DNA from: Deltaproteobacteria bacterium GWC2_42_11
GTDB taxonomy: Bacteria > Desulfobacterota > GWC2-55-46 > UBA9637 > GWC2-42-11
Assembly (NCBI GenBank): GCA_001797495.1
Contig: MGPS01000073.1
Span: 1 to 47,876 of the forward strand
Reading direction: 5' to 3'
Length of the DNA: 47,876 bases
Shown: positions 19,823 to 29,936 of the stretch, in pieces
Position numbering within the stretch: the stretch's first letter is position 1
Layout: the number at the start of each line of letters is the position of its first letter
Position numbers and translations under genes: made by a program
Notes under the pieces: generated by a model
Told to the model about the DNA's origin: nothing
What the model saw: only the letters and a program-made list of their open reading frames with translations
Database searches by the model: none

Positions 19823-20617
19823 ATGGACTGGGGAATGAAGAATCGTTTGTCGCAGATAATAAAGCCTGACGGGAAATGCCTGTTTATGCCTATTGACCAC
19901 GGGTATTTTCTGGGGCCCACATCAAAATTGGAAAAACCGGGAGAAACTATAAAACCTCTTCTTCCTTACAGTGACGCCCTGTTTGTTACAAGAGGTGTGC
20001 TGCGTTCCTGTGTACCGCCTGATACAGATGTGCCGATAATTTTAAGGGTATCCGGAGGCACAAGCATTGTAGGAAAGGATTTGGCAAATGAAGGCATTAC
20101 CACATCCATACAAGAGGCAATAAGGCTCAATGCCTCTGCTGTTGGACTGTCTGTGTTTATAGGCACTGATTATGAGCGGCAAACATTATTAAATTTATCA
20201 GAACTTGTAAATGAGGCTGAAGGATACGGCATTCCGGTTATGGCAGTTACTGCGGTGGGCAAGGAATTGGAAAAAAGAGATGCCCGCTACCTTTCCCTCT
20301 GCTGCCGCATTGCCGCTGAGCTCGGCGCAAAGGTTGTAAAGACATACTGGTGCGAGGATTTTGACAAGGTTACAAACACCTGCCCTGTGCCGGTAGTGAT
20401 TGCAGGAGGACCAAAGACAGAAACGGATTTTGAGGTATTGGAATTTGTTTATGACGGTATGCAGAAGGGTGCAATAGGCGTAAACCTAGGCAGAAACATC
20501 TGGCAAAATCCACACCCTGTGCCAATGATTAAGGCAATCCGCGCCATTATCCACGAAAACGCTACAGCCAAAGAGGCGAATAAGATATATGAGAGCGAGA
20601 AGAAGAGAAAGACTTAA
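19823..20617 (+). CDS. DeoC/LsrF-family aldolase (class I aldolase or thiolase type)
   Basis: MPIDHGYFLGPT, GAKVVKTYWCEDF, PVVIAGGPKTE, GAIGVNLGRNIWQ. Confidence 0.85.
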   Translation: MDWGMKNRLSQIIKPDGKCLFMPIDHGYFLGPTSKLEKPGETIKPLLPYSDALFVTRGVLRSCVPPDTDVPIILRVSGGTSIVGKDLANEGITTSIQEAIRLNASAVGLSVFIGTDYERQTLLNLSELVNEAEGYGIPVMAVTAVGKELEKRDARYLSLCCRIAAELGAKVVKTYWCEDFDKVTNTCPVPVVIAGGPKTETDFEVLEFVYDGMQKGAIGVNLGRNIWQNPHPVPMIKAIRAIIHENATAKEANKIYESEKKRKT

Positions 20618-20757
20618 GGCATAAAGACTTAAACAAAACCCCTAACCTTTCGCCCGAAGACTGTTGACTACAACCTACACCCATTTGGATTCAAGTTTGA
20701 CAGGCGCTTTCTTTTGTGTTACGCTGTCTTACAGATTGTCAAAAGAGGTGAATAAAA

Positions 20758-20976
20758 ATGCCTGAAACAATAACAATAAGGCTGCCTGAAAAGTTACAGC
20801 AGGAATTGGAAACAGTAGTAAAAAAAGAAAAGACCTCAAAAAGCGAGGTCATCAGGGCTGCTGTTTCCCGGTATCTTGCTGCTAAAAGATTCAAACAGTT
20901 GAGAAGGCAAGCGCTGCCATTCGCTGAAGCAGAAGGGCTGCTGACTGACGAGGATGTTTTTAAAGCCATTTCATGA
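20758..20976 (+). CDS. RHH/CopG-type antitoxin
   Basis: 72 aa TITIRLPEKLQQELETVVKKEKTSKSEVIRAAVSRYL; overlaps the PIN toxin gene by 4 nt. Confidence 0.8.
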   Translation: MPETITIRLPEKLQQELETVVKKEKTSKSEVIRAAVSRYLAAKRFKQLRRQALPFAEAEGLLTDEDVFKAIS

Positions 20977-21386
20977 GGGTTGTTTTAGATACCAATGTCA
21001 TTATTGCCGCCTTTGCCGCCAGAGGATTATGTGCGGAGATATTTGAGGTGTGTCTTGCAGAGCACACCATTATAATAAGCGAACATATACTATCCGAGAT
21101 TCATAAAAATCTGATTGAAAAAATACACCTGCCCCGGATTGTTGTTCAAGACATAGTAAAATATTTAAAAGATACGGCAGAATTGTTTGAACCAAAAGAA
21201 CTTGATAAATTGGTTTGCCGTGATAAAGAGGACAATAAAATACTTGGCACTGCCTTAAGTGGAAATGCCGAATTTATAATAACAGGTGATAATGACCTGC
21301 TGACATTAAAAAAATATAAAGGGGTAGAGATAATTACACCACGGGAATATTGGAATTTTTTAAGGGAACAAACAAAAGGCACTTGA
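20973..21386 (+). CDS. PIN-domain toxin
   Basis: MRVVLDTNVIIAAF, CRDKEDNKILGTAL, FIITGDNDLL PIN signatures. Confidence 0.88.
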   Translation: MRVVLDTNVIIAAFAARGLCAEIFEVCLAEHTIIISEHILSEIHKNLIEKIHLPRIVVQDIVKYLKDTAELFEPKELDKLVCRDKEDNKILGTALSGNAEFIITGDNDLLTLKKYKGVEIITPREYWNFLREQTKGT

Positions 21387-21663
21387 GATTTATGAGAGTG
21401 GGAAAAAGGCAAAATCCTGATAAATTCTAAATACCGCGCTGTATCCTGTATAATTTTCTCATAGATTATACCGAAGCAGCATAACATTGTTTTTATCAAT
21501 CTTTTCTAAAAAAATTGATGCTGATTACTTATATATAAGCACCTAAAAAAGTATTGATAGTGTCATTTATCTGGTGTATTTGGTAAAGTCTAATTGCAGC
21601 ATAAAAAAGAATGTTCTCTTGAAAAGTAAATAAAAGTGAATGATAATATAACAGGAGGCAAAA

Positions 21664-21882
21664 ATGCAAATTACATTACCTTTAGAGAAAATGTCTACCG
21701 AGGAAAAAATTCAGACTATGGAAATAATTTGGAATGATTTGTGCAGAACGGCAGATAACATACCATCTCCTTCTTGGCATAAAAAGGTTTTACAAGAAAG
21801 AGAGAATAGAATTAAAAAAGGAGATGATGAATTTGTAGATTGGAATAGCGCTAAAAAACACATACGGGATAAAATCTCGTGA
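21664..21882 (+). CDS. Addiction-module antitoxin (Unstab_antitox type)
   Basis: MSTEEKIQTMEIIWNDLCR...PSWHKKVLQERENRIKKGDDEFVDWNSAKKHIRDKIS. Confidence 0.8.
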   Translation: MQITLPLEKMSTEEKIQTMEIIWNDLCRTADNIPSPSWHKKVLQERENRIKKGDDEFVDWNSAKKHIRDKIS

Positions 21883-22177
21883 AAATCAAAATACTTGCTT
21901 CGGCAACTCAAGATTTGATTGATGGTTACTGGTTTTATGAAAAACAAGCTGAAGGACTTGGTTCATACTTTTTAGATACTCTTTTTTCTGATGTTGATTC
22001 ATTGGCAATTTATGGAGGAATTCATCCCAAATATTATGACAAATATCATCGTTTACTTTCAAACGATTCCCTTTTGCCATTTATTACCGCGTTGAAAACG
22101 ATATAGCGCTTGTTCATGCAATTCTTGATTGTCGTCGAAATCCAGCATGGATAAGAAAGAAATTGAAAACAGATTGA
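21879..22177 (+). pseudogene. RelE/ParE-family toxin with a 1-nt frameshift near 22061
   Basis: Frame 1 MKIKILASATQDLIDGYWFYEKQAEGLGSYFLDTLFSDVDSLAIYGGIHPKYYDKYHRLLS then other frame RFPFAIYYRVENDIALVHAILDCRRNPAWIRKKLKTD*. Confidence 0.78.
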
Positions 22178-22184
22178 GATACAA

Positions 22185-22254
22185 GAGAATAAATCGCTCC
22201 ACCTGACCGCTTTTCCGCTGCGCTCCATTGCTGACGGTGAGCTTGGTTATTCTC
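22185..22254. other. attC-like folded hairpin downstream of the TA module
   Basis: GAGAATAA...TTATTCTC 8-bp arms, inner GCTCcACC/GGTGAGC with an unpaired C, loop CGCTTTTCCGCTGCGCTCCATTGC typical of environmental attC sites. Confidence 0.45.
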
Positions 22255-22379
22255 CCGGAAAATGTATAACCACCCAATCAGATACCGCAAAGCCGCACCT
22301 GTAAATCATTTTGATTGTAAAACAGAATAAATTATATTAAATAACAAACAACAATTCAGCAGACAGGATATTTCAAACT

Positions 22380-23411
22380 ATGCGAGCAGCAGTTTATTAC
22401 AATAACAATGATGTAAGGCTTGAGGAAAGACCTGTTCCGAAAATCGGCGACGGTGAACTCCTTGTAAAGGTCATTGCAAGCGGTATATGCGGCAGTGATG
22501 TTATGGAGTGGTACCGGATTAAGAAGGCGCCTCTTGTTCTGGGGCATGAGATTGCAGGTGAAATTATTGAGGTTGGCAAAGGTGTTGAAAAATACAAAAA
22601 AAAGGATAGGGTCTTTGTTTCCCATCATGTGCCGTGCAATACATGCCATTACTGCCTTATAGGACATCACTCCGCATGTGATACGCTCCGAACTACAAAC
22701 TTTGCCCCCGGTGGCTTTGCTGAATATATCCGGGTTCCGAAGATAAATGTTGACAGGGGAACATTTGTCCTGCCTGACGAAATCTCTTATGAAGAGGGTA
22801 CTTTTATAGAGCCGCTTGCGTGCTGTTATAGAGGGCTTCGGCTTGCAAACTTTAAGGCAGGGCAGAGGGTGCTTGTTATAGGCAGCGGCATATCAGGGCT
22901 ATTACACGCTCAACTTGTAAAGGCGCTTGGTGCAGGTCGTATTACTGCAACTGATATAAGTGAATATAGATTAAATGCTGCCAAAAGATTCGGCGCAGAT
23001 GAGATTATAAATGCTAATGTAGGCACGAATTTATTCGTGCATTCGGGCACGGTTAAAACCGTGCCTACAGCTGACCTTGTAATTATATGCACTGCTCAGG
23101 AATCAGCAATCCAGCAGGGTTTGCAATCTGTTGATAGAGGCGGCACAGTCCTTTTCTTTGCACCAACAAACCCTGATGTGAAAATTCCGCTTCCGCTTTG
23201 GGATATATGGCGGAATGAAATAACACTTACCACCTCTTATGCAGCGAGTCAATTGGACATTGAAACCGCGATTGAACTCATAGCAAACAAGAGGGTCAAT
23301 GTAAAAGACATGATAACACACCGCCTACCCCTTGAAGATACAGGCAGAGGCTTTAAACTCGTTGCAGAGGCAAAGGAATCTATAAAGGTGATTATAGAGC
23401 CGCAAAGATAA
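22380..23411 (+). CDS. Zinc-dependent alcohol dehydrogenase (sorbitol/threonine DH-like)
   Basis: GICGSDVMEW, LGHEIAGEI, C.TCHYCLIGHHSAC structural zinc cluster, VLVIGSGISGLLHAQLVKALGA. Confidence 0.92.
   Translation: MRAAVYYNNNDVRLEERPVPKIGDGELLVKVIASGICGSDVMEWYRIKKAPLVLGHEIAGEIIEVGKGVEKYKKKDRVFVSHHVPCNTCHYCLIGHHSACDTLRTTNFAPGGFAEYIRVPKINVDRGTFVLPDEISYEEGTFIEPLACCYRGLRLANFKAGQRVLVIGSGISGLLHAQLVKALGAGRITATDISEYRLNAAKRFGADEIINANVGTNLFVHSGTVKTVPTADLVIICTAQESAIQQGLQSVDRGGTVLFFAPTNPDVKIPLPLWDIWRNEITLTTSYAASQLDIETAIELIANKRVNVKDMITHRLPLEDTGRGFKLVAEAKESIKVIIEPQR
23018..23069. repeat. 52-bp palindromic element with two inner hairpins, in frame within the alcohol dehydrogenase
   Basis: TGTAGGCACG...CGTGCCTACA ends; inner GCACGAATTTATTCGTGC and GGCACGGTTAAAACCGTGCC. 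Confidence 0.85.
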
Positions 23412-23482
23412 CCTTCGCCGCTTTTCTAAACCCTTTTATCCAATCCCTTCAATATGATATACTAAAAAACATTGGAGGATTT

Positions 23483-24871
23483 GTGTTTTCCCAGAATATC
23501 ATCAAAGAACTAACCAACATAGTCGGCAGGGATAACATCCTTACAAAAAGGGAAGACCTCATCTGCTATTCGTATGATGCTACAAACCAGAAGTTCCTGC
23601 CTGATGTAGTGGTGTTTCCAAGGGGTGCAGAGGAAATCTCGCTTATCTTGAAGATGGCTAATTTTGAGGACTTTCCTGTTATACCAAGGGGTGCAGGTTC
23701 AGGGTTTTCAGGGGGCAGTCTGCCTGTGGAAGGCGGTGTTGTAGTCTCTTTGGAAAGGATGAATAGAATCTTAAATATTGATACTGAAAATCTGACTGCG
23801 GTTGTCGAGCCTGGTGTTGTTACAGGTGAATTTCAGGCAGAGGTTGAAAGCCTCGGACTTTTTTATCCACCTGACCCATCAAGTTTAAAGTTCTGCACCA
23901 TCGGAGGCAATGTAGCAGAATGTGCGGGCGGACCAAGGGCTGTGAAATATGGTGTTACAAAAGACTATGTTTTAGGACTTGAGGTTGTCCTGCCAACAGG
24001 TGAGACAATAAATACCGGCGCTCAAACACTGAAAGGGGTCGTAGGCTATGACCTGACCAAACTCTTTGTCGGTTCAGAAGGCACACTCGGTATTGTTACA
24101 AAGATAATTCTAAAACTTTTGCCTCTGCCTGCGACTACAAAAACTATGCTTGCTGCATTTCCTGACATGAAAAACGCTGCAAGGGCTGCTTCAAGCATTA
24201 TCTCTTCAAAGATTATCCCTTCGACTATGGAGTTTATAGACAAAAACTGTGTTAAATGTGTAGAAGACTATTTGAATATCGGCCTACCGATAGATACGGA
24301 TGCGATTCTCCTTATAGAAACAGACGGGGACAAAGACCTTGCAGAAAAAGAGGCAGATGCTATGAGAAAGATATGTCTTGATAATAGTGCGATAGAGGTA
24401 AAGACTGCAAAGGACAAAAGAGAGGTGAAAGAACTCTGGAAGGCAAGGAGGGCGATATCGCCGTCTCTTAAGAAACTAAATCCTGACAAGATAAACGAGG
24501 ATATTGTTGTCCCAAGGAATAAAATCCCTGATGCAATAGCAGGGATACAAAAGATTGCTGAAAAATATAATCTAACTATTGCAAATTTTGGCCACGCAGG
24601 TGACGGCAATATCCATGTAAATGTAATGATTGACAAATCAAACAAGGATGAACTTTCAAATGCCCAAAAGGCTGTAGAGGAGATATTCAAATTGACCCTG
24701 AACCTCGGCGGCACAATCTCAGGAGAACACGGCATAGGCATATCCAAGATGCCGTATATCGGGATGGAACTCAGCCCTGCTGCAATAGATGTAATGAAAA
24801 GGGTAAAACAGGTTTTTGACCCAAAGGGAATATTGAATCCCGGGAAGATTTTTCCAAAGGGGAGGGAATAA
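23483..24871 (+). CDS. glcD: FAD-linked oxidase, glycolate/lactate oxidase GlcD family
   Basis: PRGAGSGFSGGSLPVEGGVVVSL, GGNVAECAGGPRAVKYGVTKDYVLGLE, GEHGIGISK, FDPKGILNPGKIF. Confidence 0.92.
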   Translation: MFSQNIIKELTNIVGRDNILTKREDLICYSYDATNQKFLPDVVVFPRGAEEISLILKMANFEDFPVIPRGAGSGFSGGSLPVEGGVVVSLERMNRILNIDTENLTAVVEPGVVTGEFQAEVESLGLFYPPDPSSLKFCTIGGNVAECAGGPRAVKYGVTKDYVLGLEVVLPTGETINTGAQTLKGVVGYDLTKLFVGSEGTLGIVTKIILKLLPLPATTKTMLAAFPDMKNAARAASSIISSKIIPSTMEFIDKNCVKCVEDYLNIGLPIDTDAILLIETDGDKDLAEKEADAMRKICLDNSAIEVKTAKDKREVKELWKARRAISPSLKKLNPDKINEDIVVPRNKIPDAIAGIQKIAEKYNLTIANFGHAGDGNIHVNVMIDKSNKDELSNAQKAVEEIFKLTLNLGGTISGEHGIGISKMPYIGMELSPAAIDVMKRVKQVFDPKGILNPGKIFPKGRE

Positions 24872-24872
24872 A

Positions 24873-26155
<1,283 letters not shown>

Positions 26156-26159
<4 letters not shown>

Positions 26160-26305
26160 TTGCTTACAAGGACAATGTCATCATAATATGCAACAGCAGA
26201 CCCACCTGTGTTGTCAGTATCTGTCATGATTGCAATCCCTATTATCCTCGTCGGCTCTTTACCAAAAAGTTTTTTGTAGTCTTCATAAATTTCTCTGTAA
26301 ATTGA
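26156..26305 (-). pseudogene. C-terminal remnant of a DUF3047-like gene
   Basis: Minus strand SIYREIYEDYKKLFGKEPTRIIGIAIMTDTDNTGGSAVAYYDDIVLVSN*; no upstream part, overlaps lpd-like 3' end and glcF stop. Confidence 0.5.
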
Positions 26306-27719
26306 TTAACCATCTTGTTATTTTCGGAAACACTCCCTTAAACAGTTTTTCCCTGTAATACTGGTCGCAAGCCCTTTTTACAGACTGGGAGAGGGTCGGA
26401 TAGGCATGTATGGTCCGGGAGATTTTTGTAATAGGGATATTTGCCTTCATTGCAAGGCAATATTCGTGAATGAGTTCGCCAGCGTGCGGTCCAAGTATGT
26501 GTGCACCCAGGATAAGGTTTTTCTTATCGCAGATAAGTTTTATAAGCCCCTCTGTCTCCCCCTCAATAATTGCCCTGTCAATATCTCTGAAATAGAAACG
26601 GAAGACCCTGATATCTCTATTTCCGTATTTCTCCTTTGCTTCATCCTCTGTGAGTCCGACCCGTGCAAGTTCAGGGTCAGTGTATGTTACCCACGGCACA
26701 ACCCTGTAATCAGCCTTTCTCTTAAAAAACGGGAATAAGGCATTGCTTATTGCAATACCCGCCTGGTATTCTGCCACATGTGTAAATGCCATGCCTCCTG
26801 TGACATCACCAATTGCATAAATATGTTTTATGTTGGTGCGCATCGTCTTATCCACAGGGATACCCATTTTATTATAATTAACAGCGGCAGATTCAAGGTT
26901 GAGCCCTTCAGTATTTGGCACCCTCCCGATTGCAGCCATAATCTCATCAACAGCATAAAGAGACTCACCTTCAGAACAGGCAGCTGATATAGATTTTTTA
27001 TCCCCTTCTCTCTTTATCCCCTTCACCTCTGTGCATGTATGTATCTCCGCCCCTTCTCTAACAAGTATATTGTGAAGCCCTTCTGATAGTTCTTTGTCTT
27101 CACGCGGAAGTATCTGTCCCATCTTTTCCATGACAATTACCTTTGAGCCGAGTCTATTAAAAATCTGGGCATATTCAATGCCGATATGACCTGCACCCAG
27201 AATTGCAATTGACTCAGGCAGTTTTTTTAATTCAAGCGCAGTAATGTTGTTAATGGCACCTGCCTCATTAAGCCCAGATATTGGCAGCACGGCAGGTCTT
27301 GTACCTGTTGCAATAATAAATTTTCTGCCATAGAGTTTTTGTCCGTTTATTTCAAAGGTATGACTGTCTATAAACTTCCCGCTGGCGAAAATAACATTCA
27401 CCCCCATTTTGCGGAACCTTTCAGGGTCATCGTGTTTTCCTATTTTTTCCTGTACATCACGCACCCCCTGCACTACCTTTTCAAAATTTACTTTTAGACT
27501 CTCTCCATCCAGACCAAAGATTCCTGCCTTTCTTACCATGTTAAAAGCCTTTGCTGAATAGAGAAATCTTTTTGTGGGCACGCAGCCGTAGTGAAGGCAG
27601 TCACCGCCGAGGGATTTTTTTTCAACAAGTGCAACTTTTGCGCCTAACTGTGCTGCACCGCTTGCTGACACAAGCCCTCCGACTCCGCCGCCTATAATAA
27701 CGAGGTCATATTTTTCCAA
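26283..27719 (-). CDS. FAD-dependent pyridine nucleotide-disulfide oxidoreductase (mercuric reductase/dihydrolipoamide dehydrogenase-like)
   Basis: GGDCLHYGCVPTKRFLYSAK redox motif, IGAGHIGIEYAQIFNRLGSKV-like NAD motif, HAYPTLSQSVKRA. Confidence 0.93.
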   Translation of the reverse strand: MEKYDLVIIGGGVGGLVSASGAAQLGAKVALVEKKSLGGDCLHYGCVPTKRFLYSAKAFNMVRKAGIFGLDGESLKVNFEKVVQGVRDVQEKIGKHDDPERFRKMGVNVIFASGKFIDSHTFEINGQKLYGRKFIIATGTRPAVLPISGLNEAGAINNITALELKKLPESIAILGAGHIGIEYAQIFNRLGSKVIVMEKMGQILPREDKELSEGLHNILVREGAEIHTCTEVKGIKREGDKKSISAACSEGESLYAVDEIMAAIGRVPNTEGLNLESAAVNYNKMGIPVDKTMRTNIKHIYAIGDVTGGMAFTHVAEYQAGIAISNALFPFFKRKADYRVVPWVTYTDPELARVGLTEDEAKEKYGNRDIRVFRFYFRDIDRAIIEGETEGLIKLICDKKNLILGAHILGPHAGELIHEYCLAMKANIPITKISRTIHAYPTLSQSVKRACDQYYREKLFKGVFPKITRWLINLQRNL

Positions 27720-27754
27720 TTTAGTTACCCTTGCTCCGAAAATGTCTTGTTGCA

Positions 27755-27829
27755 GTTGCCTGTCCTGCCGGCAAACCGTCTAGATGGGAGGCTTTTAGAG
27801 GCAACGGGTTTGCAGGTGGGGCAGGCAAC
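27755..27829. repeat. 75-bp imperfect inverted repeat, MITE-like
   Basis: GTTGCCTGTCCTGCCGGCAAACCGT...ACGGGTTTGCAGGTGGGGCAGGCAAC around CTAGATGGGAGGCTTTTAGAGG. Confidence 0.75.
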
Positions 27830-27845
27830 CGCAAATACTAATAAT

Positions 27846-28529
27846 TTATCTCCCTTTGTGCCGATAGGTCGGCATGTGAGTTTCACGTCGCTTTTTATAT
27901 AAAACAGGGATTACTGAAACGACTGTTATCAGGATAATACCTATTATAAGTTCACGGGAGATTTTACCTTTCAGTATATCAAATATAGAACTTGAAAACA
28001 TGACATAGGCAGCAGTTGCAGGGAGCATACAGAAAAAAGAGGCAATTACATAGTGGCTGAATTTTATTTTTGTAAGACCAAATGCATAATTCAAGAGATT
28101 AAATGGGAATAGAGGTATAAGGCGTGTTATTGCCACAAAAACCCACCCCCTTTTCCCCACCTCCTCATCTATGGTTTTAAACCTGCCTTTCAAGAGATCT
28201 TCAACAAAGCCTCTTGCAAAATATCTTGCAACAAGGAATGCAATGGACGCACCGATTGTTGCACCGATGATTGCATAGATTGTCCCATACACAGGACCGA
28301 ATGCCAGACCTGCAGCCATTGTAACCGGCAGCCCCGGCACGAACAGACTCGGTGTAATGGAATAGATGAGGATGTAAACCAATGGTCCCCATATACCGAA
28401 CCCTTTAATCCATATCTGGAGTCTGTCCTTATCAAGATAATCACCAAGCCCTGAAATTTTCACTATGATAATAATGACGATGAGAATAATGGTAAATACC
28501 GAAAGTTTGATAAAGATGTTTCTCTTCAT
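27846..28529 (-). CDS. TVP38/TMEM64-family (SNARE-associated/DedA-like) membrane protein
   Basis: PSLFVPGLPVTMAAGLAFGPVYGTIYAIIGATIGASIAFLVARYFARG; likely start MKRNIFIK. Confidence 0.88.
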   Translation of the reverse strand: MKRNIFIKLSVFTIILIVIIIIVKISGLGDYLDKDRLQIWIKGFGIWGPLVYILIYSITPSLFVPGLPVTMAAGLAFGPVYGTIYAIIGATIGASIAFLVARYFARGFVEDLLKGRFKTIDEEVGKRGWVFVAITRLIPLFPFNLLNYAFGLTKIKFSHYVIASFFCMLPATAAYVMFSSSIFDILKGKISRELIIGIILITVVSVIPVLYKKRRETHMPTYRHKGR

Positions 28530-28557
28530 GAGTATATGAGTAGATGGGTATATGAGT
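28526..28557. repeat. Octanucleotide array TCATGAGT ATATGAGT AGATGGGT ATATGAGT
   Basis: Four 8-nt units between the pgi stop and the likely TVP38 start. Confidence 0.7.
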
Positions 28558-28567
28558 TTACTAATTC

Positions 28568-29875
28568 TCAAGGTTTTTCAAGCAGGGTAAACATATTCTT
28601 CTTATAAAACTCCACGCCCGGCTGATTGAAAGGATTTACGCCGAGTAGATAACCTGACACTGCAATTGCCCTTTCAAAGAAATAAAAGAGTTGCCCAAGA
28701 GAATAGGGTGTTCTGTCTTTAATAGAAATAGCCATATTTGGCACATTGCCGTCCCTGTGTGCCTGTGCAGTACCCATGTATGCCTTATGATTTACATAAT
28801 CCAGAGATTTTCCTGCAATATAATTTAGCCCATCGCCATCATCTTTTGTAGATGGTATAAGCAATTCCCTGTTTGACCTTTCAATCACCATAAATGTCTC
28901 AAATATGATTCTCTGTCCGTCCTGTATCCACTGCCCCATAGAATGCAAGTCAGTTGTAAAATCAACAGATGCAGGGAAGATGCCTTTGCCTCCCTTGCCT
29001 TCGCTTTCTCCAGCCAACTGCTTCCACCATTCTCCGATATAATGCAGACACGGATGAAATGAAGAAAGGATTTCTATGGATTTGCCTTTTTGATAAAGAA
29101 GATAGCGGATAGCAGCATAAAGATAAGATGGGTTTGATTTAATGTCATGGTTTGCTCTTAATTCTTCAAAATCCTTTGCCCCTTCCATGAGTTCAAAAAT
29201 ATCAATGCCTGCGACTGCGATTGGTAAGAGCCCTACAGGTGTCAGCACCGAATACCTTCCGCCGATATCATCAGGCACAACAAAGGTTTTGTAGCCCTCT
29301 TGAGCAGCAAGTTTCTTTAATGCGCCTTTTTCTTTGTCAGTCGTGGCGATAATCCTTTTCCTTGTTTCATCCTTGCCGTATTTTTTTTCCAGAGCATCTT
29401 TTAAAATCCTAAATGCAATTGCAGGCTCAAGTGTTGTCCCTGACTTAGATATAACATTGATGCAGATATCTTTGTTTTCAATTATATCCAGTAAATCTGA
29501 AAGGTAATCCGAACTTATATTCTGCCCTGCAAAATAAATTTCAGGAGTTTTTCTTTTTGTTTGCGGAAGTTGATTATAAAATGTGTGATTGACAAACTCT
29601 ATTGCAGCCTTTGCGCCAAGATATGAGCCGCCGATGCCGATGCAGATAAACACTTCAGCATTGTCCCTTATATATTCTGCCGTGTCATTTATTTTTTTAA
29701 TTAAATCTTTGGATGTATTTGAAGGAAGATGAAGCCACCCAATAAAATCACTCCCCTCTCCTTTACCCTTTTCCATATCTTCATGGATTTTTGAGATTTG
29801 AGGCTGGAGATTAAATATTTCACCTTTTGGAAGAAATGGGGTGATGTTGTCTATGTTGAGATTTATATTTGACAT
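28568..29875 (-). CDS. pgi: Glucose-6-phosphate isomerase
   Basis: GIGGSYLGAKAAIEFV, NVISKSGTTLEPAIAFR, GGRYSVLTPVGLLPIAVAG, NQPGVEFYKKNMF. Confidence 0.97.
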   Translation of the reverse strand: MSNINLNIDNITPFLPKGEIFNLQPQISKIHEDMEKGKGEGSDFIGWLHLPSNTSKDLIKKINDTAEYIRDNAEVFICIGIGGSYLGAKAAIEFVNHTFYNQLPQTKRKTPEIYFAGQNISSDYLSDLLDIIENKDICINVISKSGTTLEPAIAFRILKDALEKKYGKDETRKRIIATTDKEKGALKKLAAQEGYKTFVVPDDIGGRYSVLTPVGLLPIAVAGIDIFELMEGAKDFEELRANHDIKSNPSYLYAAIRYLLYQKGKSIEILSSFHPCLHYIGEWWKQLAGESEGKGGKGIFPASVDFTTDLHSMGQWIQDGQRIIFETFMVIERSNRELLIPSTKDDGDGLNYIAGKSLDYVNHKAYMGTAQAHRDGNVPNMAISIKDRTPYSLGQLFYFFERAIAVSGYLLGVNPFNQPGVEFYKKNMFTLLEKP

Positions 29876-29901
29876 TACCTTATGTTTGGAAATTCACTCC
29901 T

Positions 29902-29936
29902 CCCATTGCCTATTGCCTATAACCCATTGCCTGTAT
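29902..29936. repeat. Heptad array CCCATTG CCTATTG CCTATAA CCCATTG CCTGTAT
   Basis: 5 x 7 nt, abuts the argJ stop codon (29937). Confidence 0.85.

Noticed and set aside
20758-22177. The two TA modules as a classical defence island
   Set aside because: No restriction, CRISPR, retron, CBASS or other defence genes nearby; isolated TA pairs explain the region.
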